Notes: generated by a model not told the origin, from the sequence alone. A stretch of DNA of 13,007 nucleotides from an uncultured Clostridia bacterium (GCA_945910975.1 CAMDZY010000034.1:1-13007), one strand, 5' to 3'. Counted from the first letter of the stretch, positions 1 to 7,352 are shown. Numbers and translations are program-made.

Positions 1-51
1 GCTTGGTTCGGGACCAAGAGGCCGCGGGTTCAAGTCCCGCCACTCCGACCA
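1..51 (+). tRNA. tRNA-Pro (anticodon CGG), 3' part
   Basis: The window opens inside a tRNA gene. The anticodon stem CTTGG (2-6) pairs with CCAAG (14-18) around the loop TTCGGGA (7-13), so the anticodon is CGG (9-11), which reads the proline codon CCG. The T arm follows: GCGGG (24-28), loop TTCAAGT, CCCGC (36-40). The 3' acceptor strand CACTCCG (41-47), discriminator A (48) and an encoded CCA (49-51) complete it. The D arm and 5' acceptor strand lie outside the window. A terminator follows within 4 bases, so this is the last gene of its transcript. Confidence 0.95.
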
Positions 52-54
52 AAT

Positions 55-96
55 AAGACAACCGATTTTAATACAAGATCGGTTGTCTTTCTTTTT
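55..96 (+). terminator. Rho-independent terminator of tRNA-Pro
   Basis: AAGACAACCGAT (55-66) is the exact reverse complement of ATCGGTTGTCTT (78-89), giving a 12-bp stem with an 11-base loop. It is followed by T-C-TTTTT (90-96). It lies 4 bases after the tRNA CCA end. A weaker hairpin follows: AAAAGCCC (102-109) partly pairs with GGGTTTT (118-124). Confidence 0.9.
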
Positions 97-170
97 ACCT
101 AAAAAGCCCCTATTTCAGGGTTTTCCTGTATTCGGGATGATAGTGATAAATTGGAGTTTTGGGAGGCCAT

Positions 171-623
171 ATGGATAGAACACAAGTTACGACGATCACA
201 AATATGTGTATGGTCTATCAAACTGACCGTGTGTTGGTTTTGGATAAGATAAATGACGAATGGAATGGAATTACATTTCCCGGCGGTCATGTTGAACGAG
301 ATGAATCTCTTACCGATGCAGTAATCCGTGAAGTATTTGAAGAAACCGGACTTACGATTCGATCTCCACAGCTATGTGGTGTAAAAGATTGGACGAATGA
401 AGATGGTTCTCGATATATGGTTTTATTCTATAAAACGGATCAATTTAGCGGGAAACTGAGATCATCGGACGAAGGGGAAGTATATTGGGAAAAAGTAGAA
501 GAACTGCCAACAAAAGCGCTTTCAACCGACTTCCTCGATATGCTGAAGGTGTTTACGAATAACGATCTGAGTGAGTTTTATTACTACAAACAGGATGGGA
601 AATGGTGCTACAATCTAAAGTGA
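171..623 (+). CDS. MutT-type Nudix hydrolase, probable 8-oxo-dGTP diphosphatase
   Basis: A 150-residue cytoplasmic Nudix protein, probably cleaving oxidised purine nucleoside triphosphates to the monophosphate and pyrophosphate. A complete Nudix box (GX5EX7REUXEEXGU) spans residues 39-61: G39, E45, then R53-E54-V55 and E57-E58-T59-G60-L61. The segment NMCMVY near residue 11 and the C-terminal FYYYKQDGKW resemble streptococcal and other low-GC Firmicute MutT/MutX proteins, from memory of the family. ATG 171 is preferred because GGGAGG (161-166) lies 4 bases before it. An upstream in-frame TTG (159) has only GGAG two bases away. The gene stands alone between the tRNA terminator and the shared terminator at 769-803. 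Three 60-base stretches I counted (241-300, 361-420, 481-540) are 40-43% GC, against 67% in one stretch of infB. This suggests acquisition from a lower-GC donor. The exact substrate is not fixed by sequence. Confidence 0.88.
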   Translation: MDRTQVTTITNMCMVYQTDRVLVLDKINDEWNGITFPGGHVERDESLTDAVIREVFEETGLTIRSPQLCGVKDWTNEDGSRYMVLFYKTDQFSGKLRSSDEGEVYWEKVEELPTKALSTDFLDMLKVFTNNDLSEFYYYKQDGKWCYNLK

Positions 624-768
624 TGGGCAGTGTTTTGCTTCTTGGAAAAACACGAGCTGCGCACCGTTTGCGCATTTCAATGTATTATGGTAAAAGGACT
701 GATTTTTTGTCGGCGGAATTTAGCAGGTCTGTCTTACACAATTGCGGCGTAAAATGAAATCAAAAATT
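624..768. other. Intergenic gap after the Nudix gene, no gene seen
   Basis: There is no convincing gene here. Two small inverted repeats occur. GTGTTTT (630-636) pairs with AAAACAC (647-653). TGCGCA (658-663) pairs with TGCGCA (669-674) and is followed by TTT. Either could be a remnant or weak terminator of the Nudix transcript. A 21-codon open stretch from ATG 687 has no ribosome binding site. Confidence 0.5.
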
Positions 769-803
769 CGCCCTGCCGTTGGGAAATGGAAAGCGGCAGG
801 GCG
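769..803. terminator. Bidirectional terminator closing the rimP-acyltransferase operon
   Basis: CGCCCTGCCG (769-778) pairs with CGGCAGGGCG (794-803) in a perfect 10-bp GC-rich stem with a 15-base loop. On the minus strand the hairpin is followed by GAATTTTTG, which makes it the 3' end of the long operon 4 bases after the acyltransferase stop. On the plus strand it is followed by TTGTTTATTTTT, so it can also stop the convergent Nudix transcript. Confidence 0.88.
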
Positions 804-807
804 TTGT

Positions 808-1848
808 TTATTTTTGCTTGCGCGAGCGGATTTTCTCAAGGAGAAAGACCCAGAAGCAGGTGATTGCCAAAATAACAAAGAAGGCGGGGACAGTGTAGGG
901 ATAACTATACCGTAAAGCGTCAATATTGACGTTGCAGAGCTTGGACACGAGCCATACGACATCCACCATGACGGGAATGTGGATCGCCATGGCGAAAAAG
1001 CTGTTCCGGCCGAGCCATTTTAAAAACCTGACCGGCCAGTGCATCAGCAGCATACTCAAAAGCAGGCTTGCTGCGATGCCGAGGAACGCGTTGGTATAAA
1101 ACAGCCAGAGATGCTCACCCAAAAGTGCGTGGCCGATGGTGACGCGGCCGTTTTGTCTTGCGCCGAAAAATGTGGCCGCAGTCAGCAAAAGCAGCAGGAA
1201 CAGCGAGCAAATTCGGTGCGCCTGTACGCGGCGAAGCACGGCATCGCGGGAAACAAAGCGGGCACAAAGATTGCCTGCACCGTAAAATACCACGCCGGTC
1301 ATTGCGCCCTCCATGTTCCACGGAAGCAATGTAAAATCGAAACCGTCATGCGCTTGCACCACCCACCAGCCGATCGCGCCGCACACAATGCAGCCCAATG
1401 CCGTTGCCCAAGCGGGCAGCTTCGCAAGGAAGTAGTAGAGAATTTCTACCACAAATAGGCACGTTACAAACCATAAAGCCACATTGTGAACCAGAAATCC
1501 GCCGGAACCCTGCGCCAAAACCGTTTGCAGCAGCGGTGAAAACCAGCTTTTGACCGGAAGATCAAGCACCAGATTGCGCACCACCCAATACAGCCATGTG
1601 ACCGCCGAAAAAACGGCGTACGGCAGCAGCAGTGTTCTTGCTCTGTGGGCAACGAACGCGCCAAAATTGCGGTACCGCTCCCGCCGGAACAAAAGCCCCG
1701 ACAGAAGGAAGAAAAGCGGAATGTGAAACGCGTACACAAATCGGTTCGTGCTGCCACCCAGCATCAGGTGACCCCAAATTACCGCCAGCATCCCAATGCC
1801 CTTGGCAAGATCGATTTCTTCGTAGCGTTTGCGCGGCTCCATGTTCAT
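808..1848 (-). CDS. Membrane acyltransferase, acyltransferase-3 / NolL-like family
   Basis: A 346-residue multi-pass membrane protein of the acyltransferase-3 superfamily, closest by pattern to the NolL-like (fucose 4-O-acetylase-type) branch. These enzymes move an acyl group, usually acetyl, onto cell-surface sugars. The N-terminus holds the family signature: IDLAKGIGMLAVIWGH (residues 12-27, H27) and FHIPLFFLLSGLLF starting at F41 (H42). About ten hydrophobic segments follow, including ALWFVTCLFVVEILYY and a C-terminal helix ending in the basic tail EKIRSRKQK. ATG 1848 has GGAGG (1855-1859) 6 bases upstream; a second ATG at 1842 is less well placed. It starts 12 bases after the ribF stop and is the last gene before the terminator. 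It is the only gene of the operon without an obvious link to translation or cofactors. The acceptor cannot be named from sequence. Confidence 0.85.
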   Translation of the reverse strand: MNMEPRKRYEEIDLAKGIGMLAVIWGHLMLGGSTNRFVYAFHIPLFFLLSGLLFRRERYRNFGAFVAHRARTLLLPYAVFSAVTWLYWVVRNLVLDLPVKSWFSPLLQTVLAQGSGGFLVHNVALWFVTCLFVVEILYYFLAKLPAWATALGCIVCGAIGWWVVQAHDGFDFTLLPWNMEGAMTGVVFYGAGNLCARFVSRDAVLRRVQAHRICSLFLLLLLTAATFFGARQNGRVTIGHALLGEHLWLFYTNAFLGIAASLLLSMLLMHWPVRFLKWLGRNSFFAMAIHIPVMVDVVWLVSKLCNVNIDALRYSYPYTVPAFFVILAITCFWVFLLEKIRSRKQK

Positions 1849-1860
1849 TGCGCACCTCCG

Positions 1861-2715
1861 TTAGGGATTTTGCAGGAAAAATGCCCGCGCGCGTTGCGCG
1901 TCTTGGCGAATTTGTGCCTGTAAAGCGTCCGTGGATGAAAATTCCTTCGCATCGCGCAGCCGCTGATAGAACTCCACGCGAATTTCGCGGCCTTGCAAAT
2001 CGCCGTTAAAATCAGGCAGCCACGATTCCACTTTTGCGCCCTCGCCGGACAGACAAATGCCAACGTTTGTAGCCGCTATGTAAGACGCATGATCGATCCG
2101 CACGCGCGTTGCATACACGCCAAATTTGGGTGGTAAGATGTCGGGCGGAAGGAGAAAACCGGCCGTCCGGATGCCGGACGTGACTGTGCCGGTGAGGCGG
2201 TGGGGATGGCCAAGGTAGCGGTTTGCGCGTGCAATTTCGCCGTTTTGCAGCAATTGGCGGATGTAGGTGGAGGACACGGTCACGCCGTCCAGCTTGACCT
2301 CGCCCACGACATCACAGCCGATGCGCAAGGCGGCGGTTTTTTCTTTCAAGCGCGAAGCGTTGCCCAAACCGTGGTCGCCAAAGCGAAAATCATGGCCGCA
2401 GACCACGTGTACCGCGCCATATGTTTGCAATTGCACCACAAAATCTTCCCACGGCATCTGCATCATCGCACGGTCAAAATGAACCGTTAAAATGCGGTCG
2501 ATGCCGTAATATTCCTTTGCAATCGCCTGCCGGTCGGCAGGTGTATTGATGAGCGGCACCTTTGTGCCAAAAACAAGCGTATCCGGGTGCGCGTCAAATG
2601 TCAAAAGGCACGCCGCACAGCCCAATTCGTCTGCGCGGCGGCGTGCCATTCGGAGCAAGGCGCCGTGGCCGATATGGATGCCATCGAAAAAGCCTAATGC
2701 AATTACACAGTTCAT
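1861..2715 (-). CDS. ribF: RibF, FAD synthetase with an atypical riboflavin kinase domain
   Basis: RibF normally phosphorylates riboflavin to FMN (C-terminal kinase) and adenylates FMN to FAD (N-terminal nucleotidyltransferase). The 284-residue protein begins directly at the nucleotidyltransferase fold: GFFDGIHIGH (8-17), LTFDAHP, CGHDFRFG and SSTYIR (148-153) are all present. In the kinase half the usual GFPTxN is replaced by GF (186-187) running straight into LLPPDILPPKFGVY, so the PTxN residues that bind Mg-ATP are absent. The usual NxGxRPT is NVGICLS (217-223). The likely catalytic glutamate (E230, in VESW) and the tail with LRDAKEF and QIRQDA remain. ATG 2715 overlaps the truB stop (ATGA); GAGGTG (2721-2726) lies 5 bases upstream. 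FAD synthetase activity is likely; kinase activity is doubtful. Confidence 0.92.
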   Translation of the reverse strand: MNCVIALGFFDGIHIGHGALLRMARRRADELGCAACLLTFDAHPDTLVFGTKVPLINTPADRQAIAKEYYGIDRILTVHFDRAMMQMPWEDFVVQLQTYGAVHVVCGHDFRFGDHGLGNASRLKEKTAALRIGCDVVGEVKLDGVTVSSTYIRQLLQNGEIARANRYLGHPHRLTGTVTSGIRTAGFLLPPDILPPKFGVYATRVRIDHASYIAATNVGICLSGEGAKVESWLPDFNGDLQGREIRVEFYQRLRDAKEFSSTDALQAQIRQDAQRARAFFLQNP

Positions 2716-3587
2716 CCGTCCACCTCAAAGAAGCTCTTGACCGGCTTGAGCGTGTCGCCGGTCTGCCGGGCGATGCACAAAAACGTGCCGTCCGGGGCAT
2801 AAACGCGGTAGTTTCCGTTCGGCAGGCTGCTGCGTATCGCAGCGCCGTTGCGAATGGAACGCTCCTGATTTTGCGTAACACTGCACTTTGCGCGGTCTGC
2901 AAACAACGTATCGACACCGCGCAGCAGCCGGGGCAGCGCTTCCGGTGGGGTTTGCACAATTTGCTCCAGCGGCAGCGCGTCTGCCAGTGTAAAGCAACCC
3001 GCCTGCGTGCGCCGCAGGCTCGACATACACCCGCCGCAGCCAAGCAGCTGCCCAATTTGCGCGCAGAGCGTCCGCACATAGGTGCCTTTGCTGCATTTGA
3101 CGCGGAACGTCCAATCACAGCCGCTGCCGGCCAACAATTCCAGTTCAAATATCGTAATTTTGCGCGCAGGACGCGCAATTTCTTTGCCTTGCCTGGCCAA
3201 TTCGTACAGCTTTTTGCCGCCGATTTTGACGGCAGAATACATCGGCGGCACCTGTTCAATTTCGCCCAAAAGCTGCGCCATTGCATGGCGCAACCGGTCG
3301 GCGGTGACGGAAACGGGCATTTGCGACAGTGGGGTGCCGGTGGTGTCCTGCGTGTCGGTGGTCAAGCCAAGGCGCAGACCTGCGATATACTCTTTTTCCG
3401 CCGATTCAAAAAATTCCACCGCGCGGGTGGCGCGGCCGACGAAAACAGGCAAAACGCCGGTTGCCATGGGGTCTAACGTGCCGCCGTGGCCAATGCGGCG
3501 CTCGTGAAACACGCCGCGCAGCTTGCTCACCACGTCCTGGCTCGTCCAACCGGCGGGTTTGTCGACGATGATAATGCCGCCCGTCAT
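2712..3587 (-). CDS. truB: TruB, tRNA pseudouridine-55 synthase
   Basis: Converts U55 to pseudouridine in the T loop of most tRNAs. The protein is 291 residues, normal for bacterial TruB. The opening GIIIVDKPAGWTS is the classical TruB start. The catalytic motif GGTLDPMATG holds the nucleophile D39. EKEYIAGLRLG near residue 64 and the RCSKGTYVRTL-type segment (VKCSKGTYVRTLCAQIG) are further family blocks. The C-terminal part, ending in RQTGDTLKPVKSFFEVDG, fits a small PUA-like domain. ATG 3587 overlaps the nrnA stop by 4 bases (ATGA), and GGAG lies 8 bases upstream. The gene overlaps ribF by 4 bases downstream, so the three genes are probably translationally coupled. The truB-ribF order is common in Firmicutes. 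Confidence 0.97.
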   Translation of the reverse strand: MTGGIIIVDKPAGWTSQDVVSKLRGVFHERRIGHGGTLDPMATGVLPVFVGRATRAVEFFESAEKEYIAGLRLGLTTDTQDTTGTPLSQMPVSVTADRLRHAMAQLLGEIEQVPPMYSAVKIGGKKLYELARQGKEIARPARKITIFELELLAGSGCDWTFRVKCSKGTYVRTLCAQIGQLLGCGGCMSSLRRTQAGCFTLADALPLEQIVQTPPEALPRLLRGVDTLFADRAKCSVTQNQERSIRNGAAIRSSLPNGNYRVYAPDGTFLCIARQTGDTLKPVKSFFEVDG

Positions 3588-4549
3588 AATGGATGCTCCG
3601 TGAGATAGGCGGAAATTGCACTTAATATTGCTTCTCTCGCGCCGTCAATTCCACCCGCTACCGCTGCACCGGCTGCTGCGGCATGACCGCCGCCGCCGAG
3701 TTTGCCGCAAATCTCCGACGCATTGACGCCGGGTGCAGTGCGGAGGGAAATTTTCCCCTTGCCGGTTTCTTCTTCCCGCAGCATTGCACCGATCCGCACA
3801 CCCTCGATATCTCTGGGGAAGCCGGAAATATCGTCAATATCGTCCTCAGTCAGGGCAAGCTGCGCGCGGATTGCATTCGGCAGCGCGCAGATGCAGACGG
3901 CGCCGTCATGGTAAAATTCCGCTGTTTTTGTCAAATAACTTTCCAATTGCAGCCGATTAAAGCGGCGCGTCATGAACATAATCTTGTTAATGGACACGGT
4001 GTCCGCGCCCAACTGCATACATCTTGCCGCGCATTGCAGCGTGTTGGGGGTCGTGTTTGAGAAGCGGAAGCAGCCGGTGTCGGTGGAAATGGCCATATAG
4101 ATTGCATCGGCCATTGCTTTGTCGATGTCGACTTTCAGCAACTCCAGCAGGGAAAAAATAATCTCGCCGCAGGCGGCGGCTTCCGGGTGCAGGCAGGTTG
4201 CGCGGGCAAAGCCGGTGTTGCTGCCGTGGTGGTCGATGGCCAGCACGATTTCCCCGGCGTTCTCCGGCCAATTGAACGGGAAAAGTCCCGCCGTTGCAAT
4301 GTCAACAGATATCAAAGTTGCATCCGCCGGAATTTGCGCAGCGGTCAAACCGTCGAGATAGGGCTGAAATTTGGGGGTAAACTGCGCATTTTCAAAAATT
4401 ACCGCCTGTTTTCCACGGCTGCGCAGTCCACGGCACAACGCAGCAGCGCAGCCGATGGTGTCACCATCCGGTCTGCGATGCGTCACAATGCAAAAATTGT
4501 CATGTTGCAGCAAAAATGCTGCACACTCAGCCATTGTCAGTTGCTTCAT
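3584..4549 (-). CDS. nrnA: NrnA-like DHH phosphoesterase (nanoRNase / pAp phosphatase)
   Basis: A 321-residue cytoplasmic DHH/DHHA1 protein. Family members degrade 2-5-nt RNAs to mononucleotides and dephosphorylate 3'-phosphoadenosine 5'-phosphate using Mn2+. Metal-binding motifs visible: THRRPDGDTIG (residues 23-33), SVD (81-83) and the DHH triad D106-H107-H108 followed by GSN. The C-terminal DHHA1 domain carries the substrate-binding GGGHAAAAGA near residue 285. The frame is open upstream to 4618, but ATG 4549 is preferred: GGAGG (4556-4560) lies exactly 6 bases before it, while ATG 4555 directly abuts that site. The start lies 23 bases inside the end of rbfA, so translation is likely coupled. 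The rbfA-nrnA-truB order is typical of Firmicutes. Confidence 0.95.
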   Translation of the reverse strand: MKQLTMAECAAFLLQHDNFCIVTHRRPDGDTIGCAAALCRGLRSRGKQAVIFENAQFTPKFQPYLDGLTAAQIPADATLISVDIATAGLFPFNWPENAGEIVLAIDHHGSNTGFARATCLHPEAAACGEIIFSLLELLKVDIDKAMADAIYMAISTDTGCFRFSNTTPNTLQCAARCMQLGADTVSINKIMFMTRRFNRLQLESYLTKTAEFYHDGAVCICALPNAIRAQLALTEDDIDDISGFPRDIEGVRIGAMLREEETGKGKISLRTAPGVNASEICGKLGGGGHAAAAGAAVAGGIDGAREAILSAISAYLTEHPL

Positions 4550-4901
4550 CCTCATCCTCCGGAATGTCCAGGGTTGCCAAAATGTCCATAATATGCGCCG
4601 CGTGGGTGATGGAATCATCCTCTGCCCACACCAGCTCCGGCGTGTAGCGCAGCTGCAAACGGCTGCCGATCTCCCGCCGCAGGTAGCCGCCTGCGGATTT
4701 CAGTCCTTTCAAGCCCTCTTTGGCGCAGGTCTTGTCCAAAAAGCTGACATAGACCTTGGCATAGCGCAGGTCGGGCGTGGTTTCCACGCGGGTAATGGAG
4801 ATCATGGTTTTTTGCACGCGGGGATCCTTTAAGCCGCGCAGCAGCTGCGCCAATTCCCGCTGAATTTCCTCGTTGATTCTTCCAAGGCGATTGGATGCCA
4901 T
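4527..4901 (-). CDS. rbfA: RbfA, 30S ribosome-binding factor
   Basis: RbfA helps late maturation of the 30S subunit and 16S rRNA 5'-end processing. The 124-residue product is a usual length. It starts MASNRLGRINEEIQRELAQL, the typical RbfA N-terminus, and continues with DPR (the LKDPRV block), ISITRVETTPDLRYAKVYVSFL and the C-terminal LRREIGSRLQLRYTPELVW segment of the KH-like fold. ATG 4901 has AAGGAGG (4908-4914) 6 bases upstream; the frame is open further back but that part is intergenic and infB sequence. The acidic tail PEDEDEATDNG overlaps the start of nrnA. A terminator-like hairpin lies directly upstream. Confidence 0.96.
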   Translation of the reverse strand: MASNRLGRINEEIQRELAQLLRGLKDPRVQKTMISITRVETTPDLRYAKVYVSFLDKTCAKEGLKGLKSAGGYLRREIGSRLQLRYTPELVWAEDDSITHAAHIMDILATLDIPEDEDEATDNG

Positions 4902-4914
4902 TGTAGTCCTCCTT

Positions 4915-4964
4915 AAAAAAGCGGCACGAGGGGAACAGTTCCGCACCGTTCCCCTCCTGTGCCG
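4915..4964 (-). terminator. Terminator-like hairpin between infB and rbfA
   Basis: On the minus strand CGGCAC, a 2-base bulge and GAGGGGAAC pair with GTTCCCCTC and GTGCCG (plus coordinates 4922-4936 with 4948-4964). This gives 15 bp around an 11-base loop, followed by GC and six T (4920-4915). The T run directly touches the rbfA Shine-Dalgarno sequence at 4908-4914. It has the form of an intrinsic terminator inside the operon. It may act partially, as an attenuator or a 3'-end stabiliser for the infB message. Confidence 0.75.
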
Positions 4965-4974
4965 AAAAAATCGG

Positions 4975-7275
4975 TTACTGTTTAATTTCTTCCATGACGA
5001 AGCATTCAAAGACATCGTCCACTTTGATGTCATTATACTTGTCAATTGACATACCGCACTCAAATCCGGCCGTAACTTCCTTCACCGCATCCTTGAAGCG
5101 CTGCAAGGAGCCAAGTGCGCCCTCGTGGATAACGATATTGTCACGCAGGACACGGACAGAAGCGTCACGCGTAATTTTGCCGTCCTTGACGTAGCAACCG
5201 GCAATGGTGCCGATGGCGGAAACCTTGTAGGTCTGGCGCACCTCGGCATGACCGATCACGGCCTCGCGGTATTTGGGCGCAAGCATACCCTTCATGGCGT
5301 CCGTGATTTCATTGATGGCATCATAAATGACACGATACATCCGCATATCGACATGGTCGCGCTTTGCTGCGGCCTGTGCCTGATCGTTGGGACGGACGTT
5401 GAAGCCGATGATGATGGCGTTGGCCGTCGATGCCAGCACGACGTCGGATTCATTGATTGCACCGACAGCGGAGTGAATGACGCGCACGCGGACTTCTTCG
5501 TTGGTGATTTTTTCCAGGGAAGCCTTCAGCGCTTCGGCGGAGCCTTGCACGTCGGCCTTGACGATTAGGTTCAGTTCCTTCATTTCACCCTGCTGCATGG
5601 TGGCAAACAGGTTTTCCAGTGTGACCTTGGTCTGTGCCTTGGCGGCGGCGTCCTTGAGCTTCTGTTTGCGCTGCTCGACCAGCTGGCGTGCCATGCGTTC
5701 ATCCGCGACGGCGGCAAACTCATCGCCGGGCGCGGGAACCTCGGCCAAGCCTGTGATCTCCACGGGAACGGACGGGCCTGCGGTTTTGACCGTGCGGCCT
5801 TTGTCATTTGTCATAACACGGACACGGCCGACAGCCGTACCGGCAATGATGATATCGCTCTGCTTGAGCGTACCGTTTTGCACCAACAGCGTGGCGATGG
5901 GGCCGCGGCTCTTGTCCAGACGCGCTTCAATGACGGTGCCCTTGGCGTTGCGGTTGGGATTGGCACGCAGTTCGGAAAGCTCTGCGGTCATGATAACGGT
6001 TTCCAGCAGTTCGTCGATGCCCATACCGGTTTTTGCGGAGATGCGAACCACTTCGGTTTCGCCGCCCCACTCGGAGGGAACCAATTCATGCTCGGTCAGC
6101 TGGGTCAACACGCGGTCGGGGTTGGCGCCGGGCTTATCCATCTTGTTAACGGCCACGATGATGGGGATTTTCGCGGCCTTGGCATGGTTGATGGCCTCCA
6201 CGGTCTGGGGCATGATGCCGTCGTCCGCAGCCACCACCAGAATGGCGATATCGGTACACATTGCGCCTCTTGCGCGCATTTCGGTAAATGCTGCGTGGCC
6301 GGGGGTGTCCAGGAAGGTGATCGGCTGACCGTTGATCTGCACGGTGTAAGCGCCGATATGTTGGGTGATGCCGCCGGCTTCGCCCGCTGCGACCTTGGCG
6401 TTGCGCACATAGTCGAGCAGGGAGGTCTTGCCGTGGTCAACGTGACCCATGACAACCACAACAGGCGGGCGGGAAATCAGTTCTTCGGGGGTATCCTGAT
6501 GGTCGTCAAACAGCTTTTCCTCGATGGTGACGACAACTTCCTTTTCCACCTTGCAGCCGAGTTCGGTTGCGACAAATTCGGCGGTTTCAAAATCGATGGT
6601 CTGGTTGATGGCGGCCATCACGCCGTTTTTCATCAGGCACTTGATGACCTCGGCCGCCGTCTTTTTCATGCGTGCGGCCAGCTCACCCACGGTGATCTCA
6701 TCGGGGATTTTGACCGTAAGCGGGGTCTTTTTGATGACCTCTAAGCGCAGGCGGCGCATTTTCTCCTGCTCCTCGGAGCGGGACTTGTTGCTCATCTTGC
6801 CCTTTTGCTGTTTTTTGTTTTTATTGTTGATTTTCTGCTTGCCGCGTGCATAATTCTGCACCCGGTCGGAAACCAGATTGTCCACGCGGTCGTCAAAACG
6901 GTCGGCGTTGACGGTGACTGCGGATGTGTCGACCACGCGGCGCTCGCGCTTGCGCTGCGGCTCCGGCTGCTTGGCCGGTTTTTCCGGCTTGCCGTTTGTC
7001 TGTGCGGCGGGCTTGGCTTCCCGCTTGGCGGCAGGCTTTTCGGCAGCAGACTTTTCCTCCGCCTTTGGTGCGGTGGTTGCAAACACCGCTTCGATCGATG
7101 CGATTTGACGGTGCTGGGTGATATGGTCGAACAATACGTTGAGCTGCTCCTCGGTCAGCACCTGCATATTGCTCTTTGGCTTGTCAAAATACTTTGCCAC
7201 AATCTCTGATACTTCTTTGGCCTGCATCCCGAAGTCGGTTGCGACTTCTCTTACTCGATACTTTACTAAACTCAA
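4975..7275 (-). CDS. infB: Translation initiation factor IF-2
   Basis: The GTPase that delivers fMet-tRNA to the 30S subunit and promotes subunit joining. From the chosen start the protein has 766 residues. The IF2-N domain (VKYRVREVATDFG and following, about residues 4-55) is followed by a low-complexity linker rich in Lys, Ala, Pro and Gln (about 70-180). A second IF2-N-type domain comes next (LTVKIPDEITVGELAARM). The G domain has GHVDHGKT (277-284), DTPGH (323-327) and NKMD (377-380), with SAK after it. The beta-barrel and C-terminal initiator-tRNA-binding domains end in DDVFECFVMEEIKQ. The best start appears to be TTG 7275, because GGAGG (7284-7288) lies 8 bases before it. The nearest ATG (7290) would contain that GGAGG in its own second codon and has no site upstream. 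A further in-frame ATG at 7368 lies in apparent leader sequence. Confidence 0.97.
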   Translation of the reverse strand: MSLVKYRVREVATDFGMQAKEVSEIVAKYFDKPKSNMQVLTEEQLNVLFDHITQHRQIASIEAVFATTAPKAEEKSAAEKPAAKREAKPAAQTNGKPEKPAKQPEPQRKRERRVVDTSAVTVNADRFDDRVDNLVSDRVQNYARGKQKINNKNKKQQKGKMSNKSRSEEQEKMRRLRLEVIKKTPLTVKIPDEITVGELAARMKKTAAEVIKCLMKNGVMAAINQTIDFETAEFVATELGCKVEKEVVVTIEEKLFDDHQDTPEELISRPPVVVVMGHVDHGKTSLLDYVRNAKVAAGEAGGITQHIGAYTVQINGQPITFLDTPGHAAFTEMRARGAMCTDIAILVVAADDGIMPQTVEAINHAKAAKIPIIVAVNKMDKPGANPDRVLTQLTEHELVPSEWGGETEVVRISAKTGMGIDELLETVIMTAELSELRANPNRNAKGTVIEARLDKSRGPIATLLVQNGTLKQSDIIIAGTAVGRVRVMTNDKGRTVKTAGPSVPVEITGLAEVPAPGDEFAAVADERMARQLVEQRKQKLKDAAAKAQTKVTLENLFATMQQGEMKELNLIVKADVQGSAEALKASLEKITNEEVRVRVIHSAVGAINESDVVLASTANAIIIGFNVRPNDQAQAAAKRDHVDMRMYRVIYDAINEITDAMKGMLAPKYREAVIGHAEVRQTYKVSAIGTIAGCYVKDGKITRDASVRVLRDNIVIHEGALGSLQRFKDAVKEVTAGFECGMSIDKYNDIKVDDVFECFVMEEIKQ

Positions 7276-7320
7276 TATGGCCACCTCCATGATAATCCGT
7301 TCCGCCGCGATGGTTTGTGC

Positions 7321-7352
7321 AAAAATCTCCCTGCGGCAGGGTGGAGATTTTT
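7321..7352 (-). terminator. Hairpin in the infB leader, terminator-like
   Basis: AAAAATCTCC (7321-7330) is the exact reverse complement of GGAGATTTTT (7343-7352), and inner CTG/CAG bases extend the stem. On the minus strand the 3' arm itself ends in TTTTTG, as in intrinsic terminators with an A-rich 5' arm. It lies about 30 bases upstream of the infB ribosome binding site. Function is inferred; it could be an attenuator or just a stable leader structure. Confidence 0.5.

Noticed and set aside
97..170. Promoter for the Nudix gene (TTCCTG, 16 bases, GATAAA)
   Set aside because: Both elements match the consensus poorly. Some promoter must exist because a terminator precedes the gene, but I cannot place it with confidence.
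624..752. In-frame continuation after the Nudix TGA, about 43 codons, including ATG 687
   Set aside because: It has no ribosome binding site at ATG 687 and no recognisable domain, and the Nudix protein is complete at its normal length. Stop-codon read-through has no support.
1..770. Integrated element bounded by tRNA-derived direct repeats
   Set aside because: I looked for a second copy of the tRNA 3' end after the Nudix gene and saw none, and no integrase or excision gene is present.
2700..2760. FMN riboswitch upstream of ribF
   Set aside because: ribF overlaps truB by 4 bases, so there is no room for a leader RNA.
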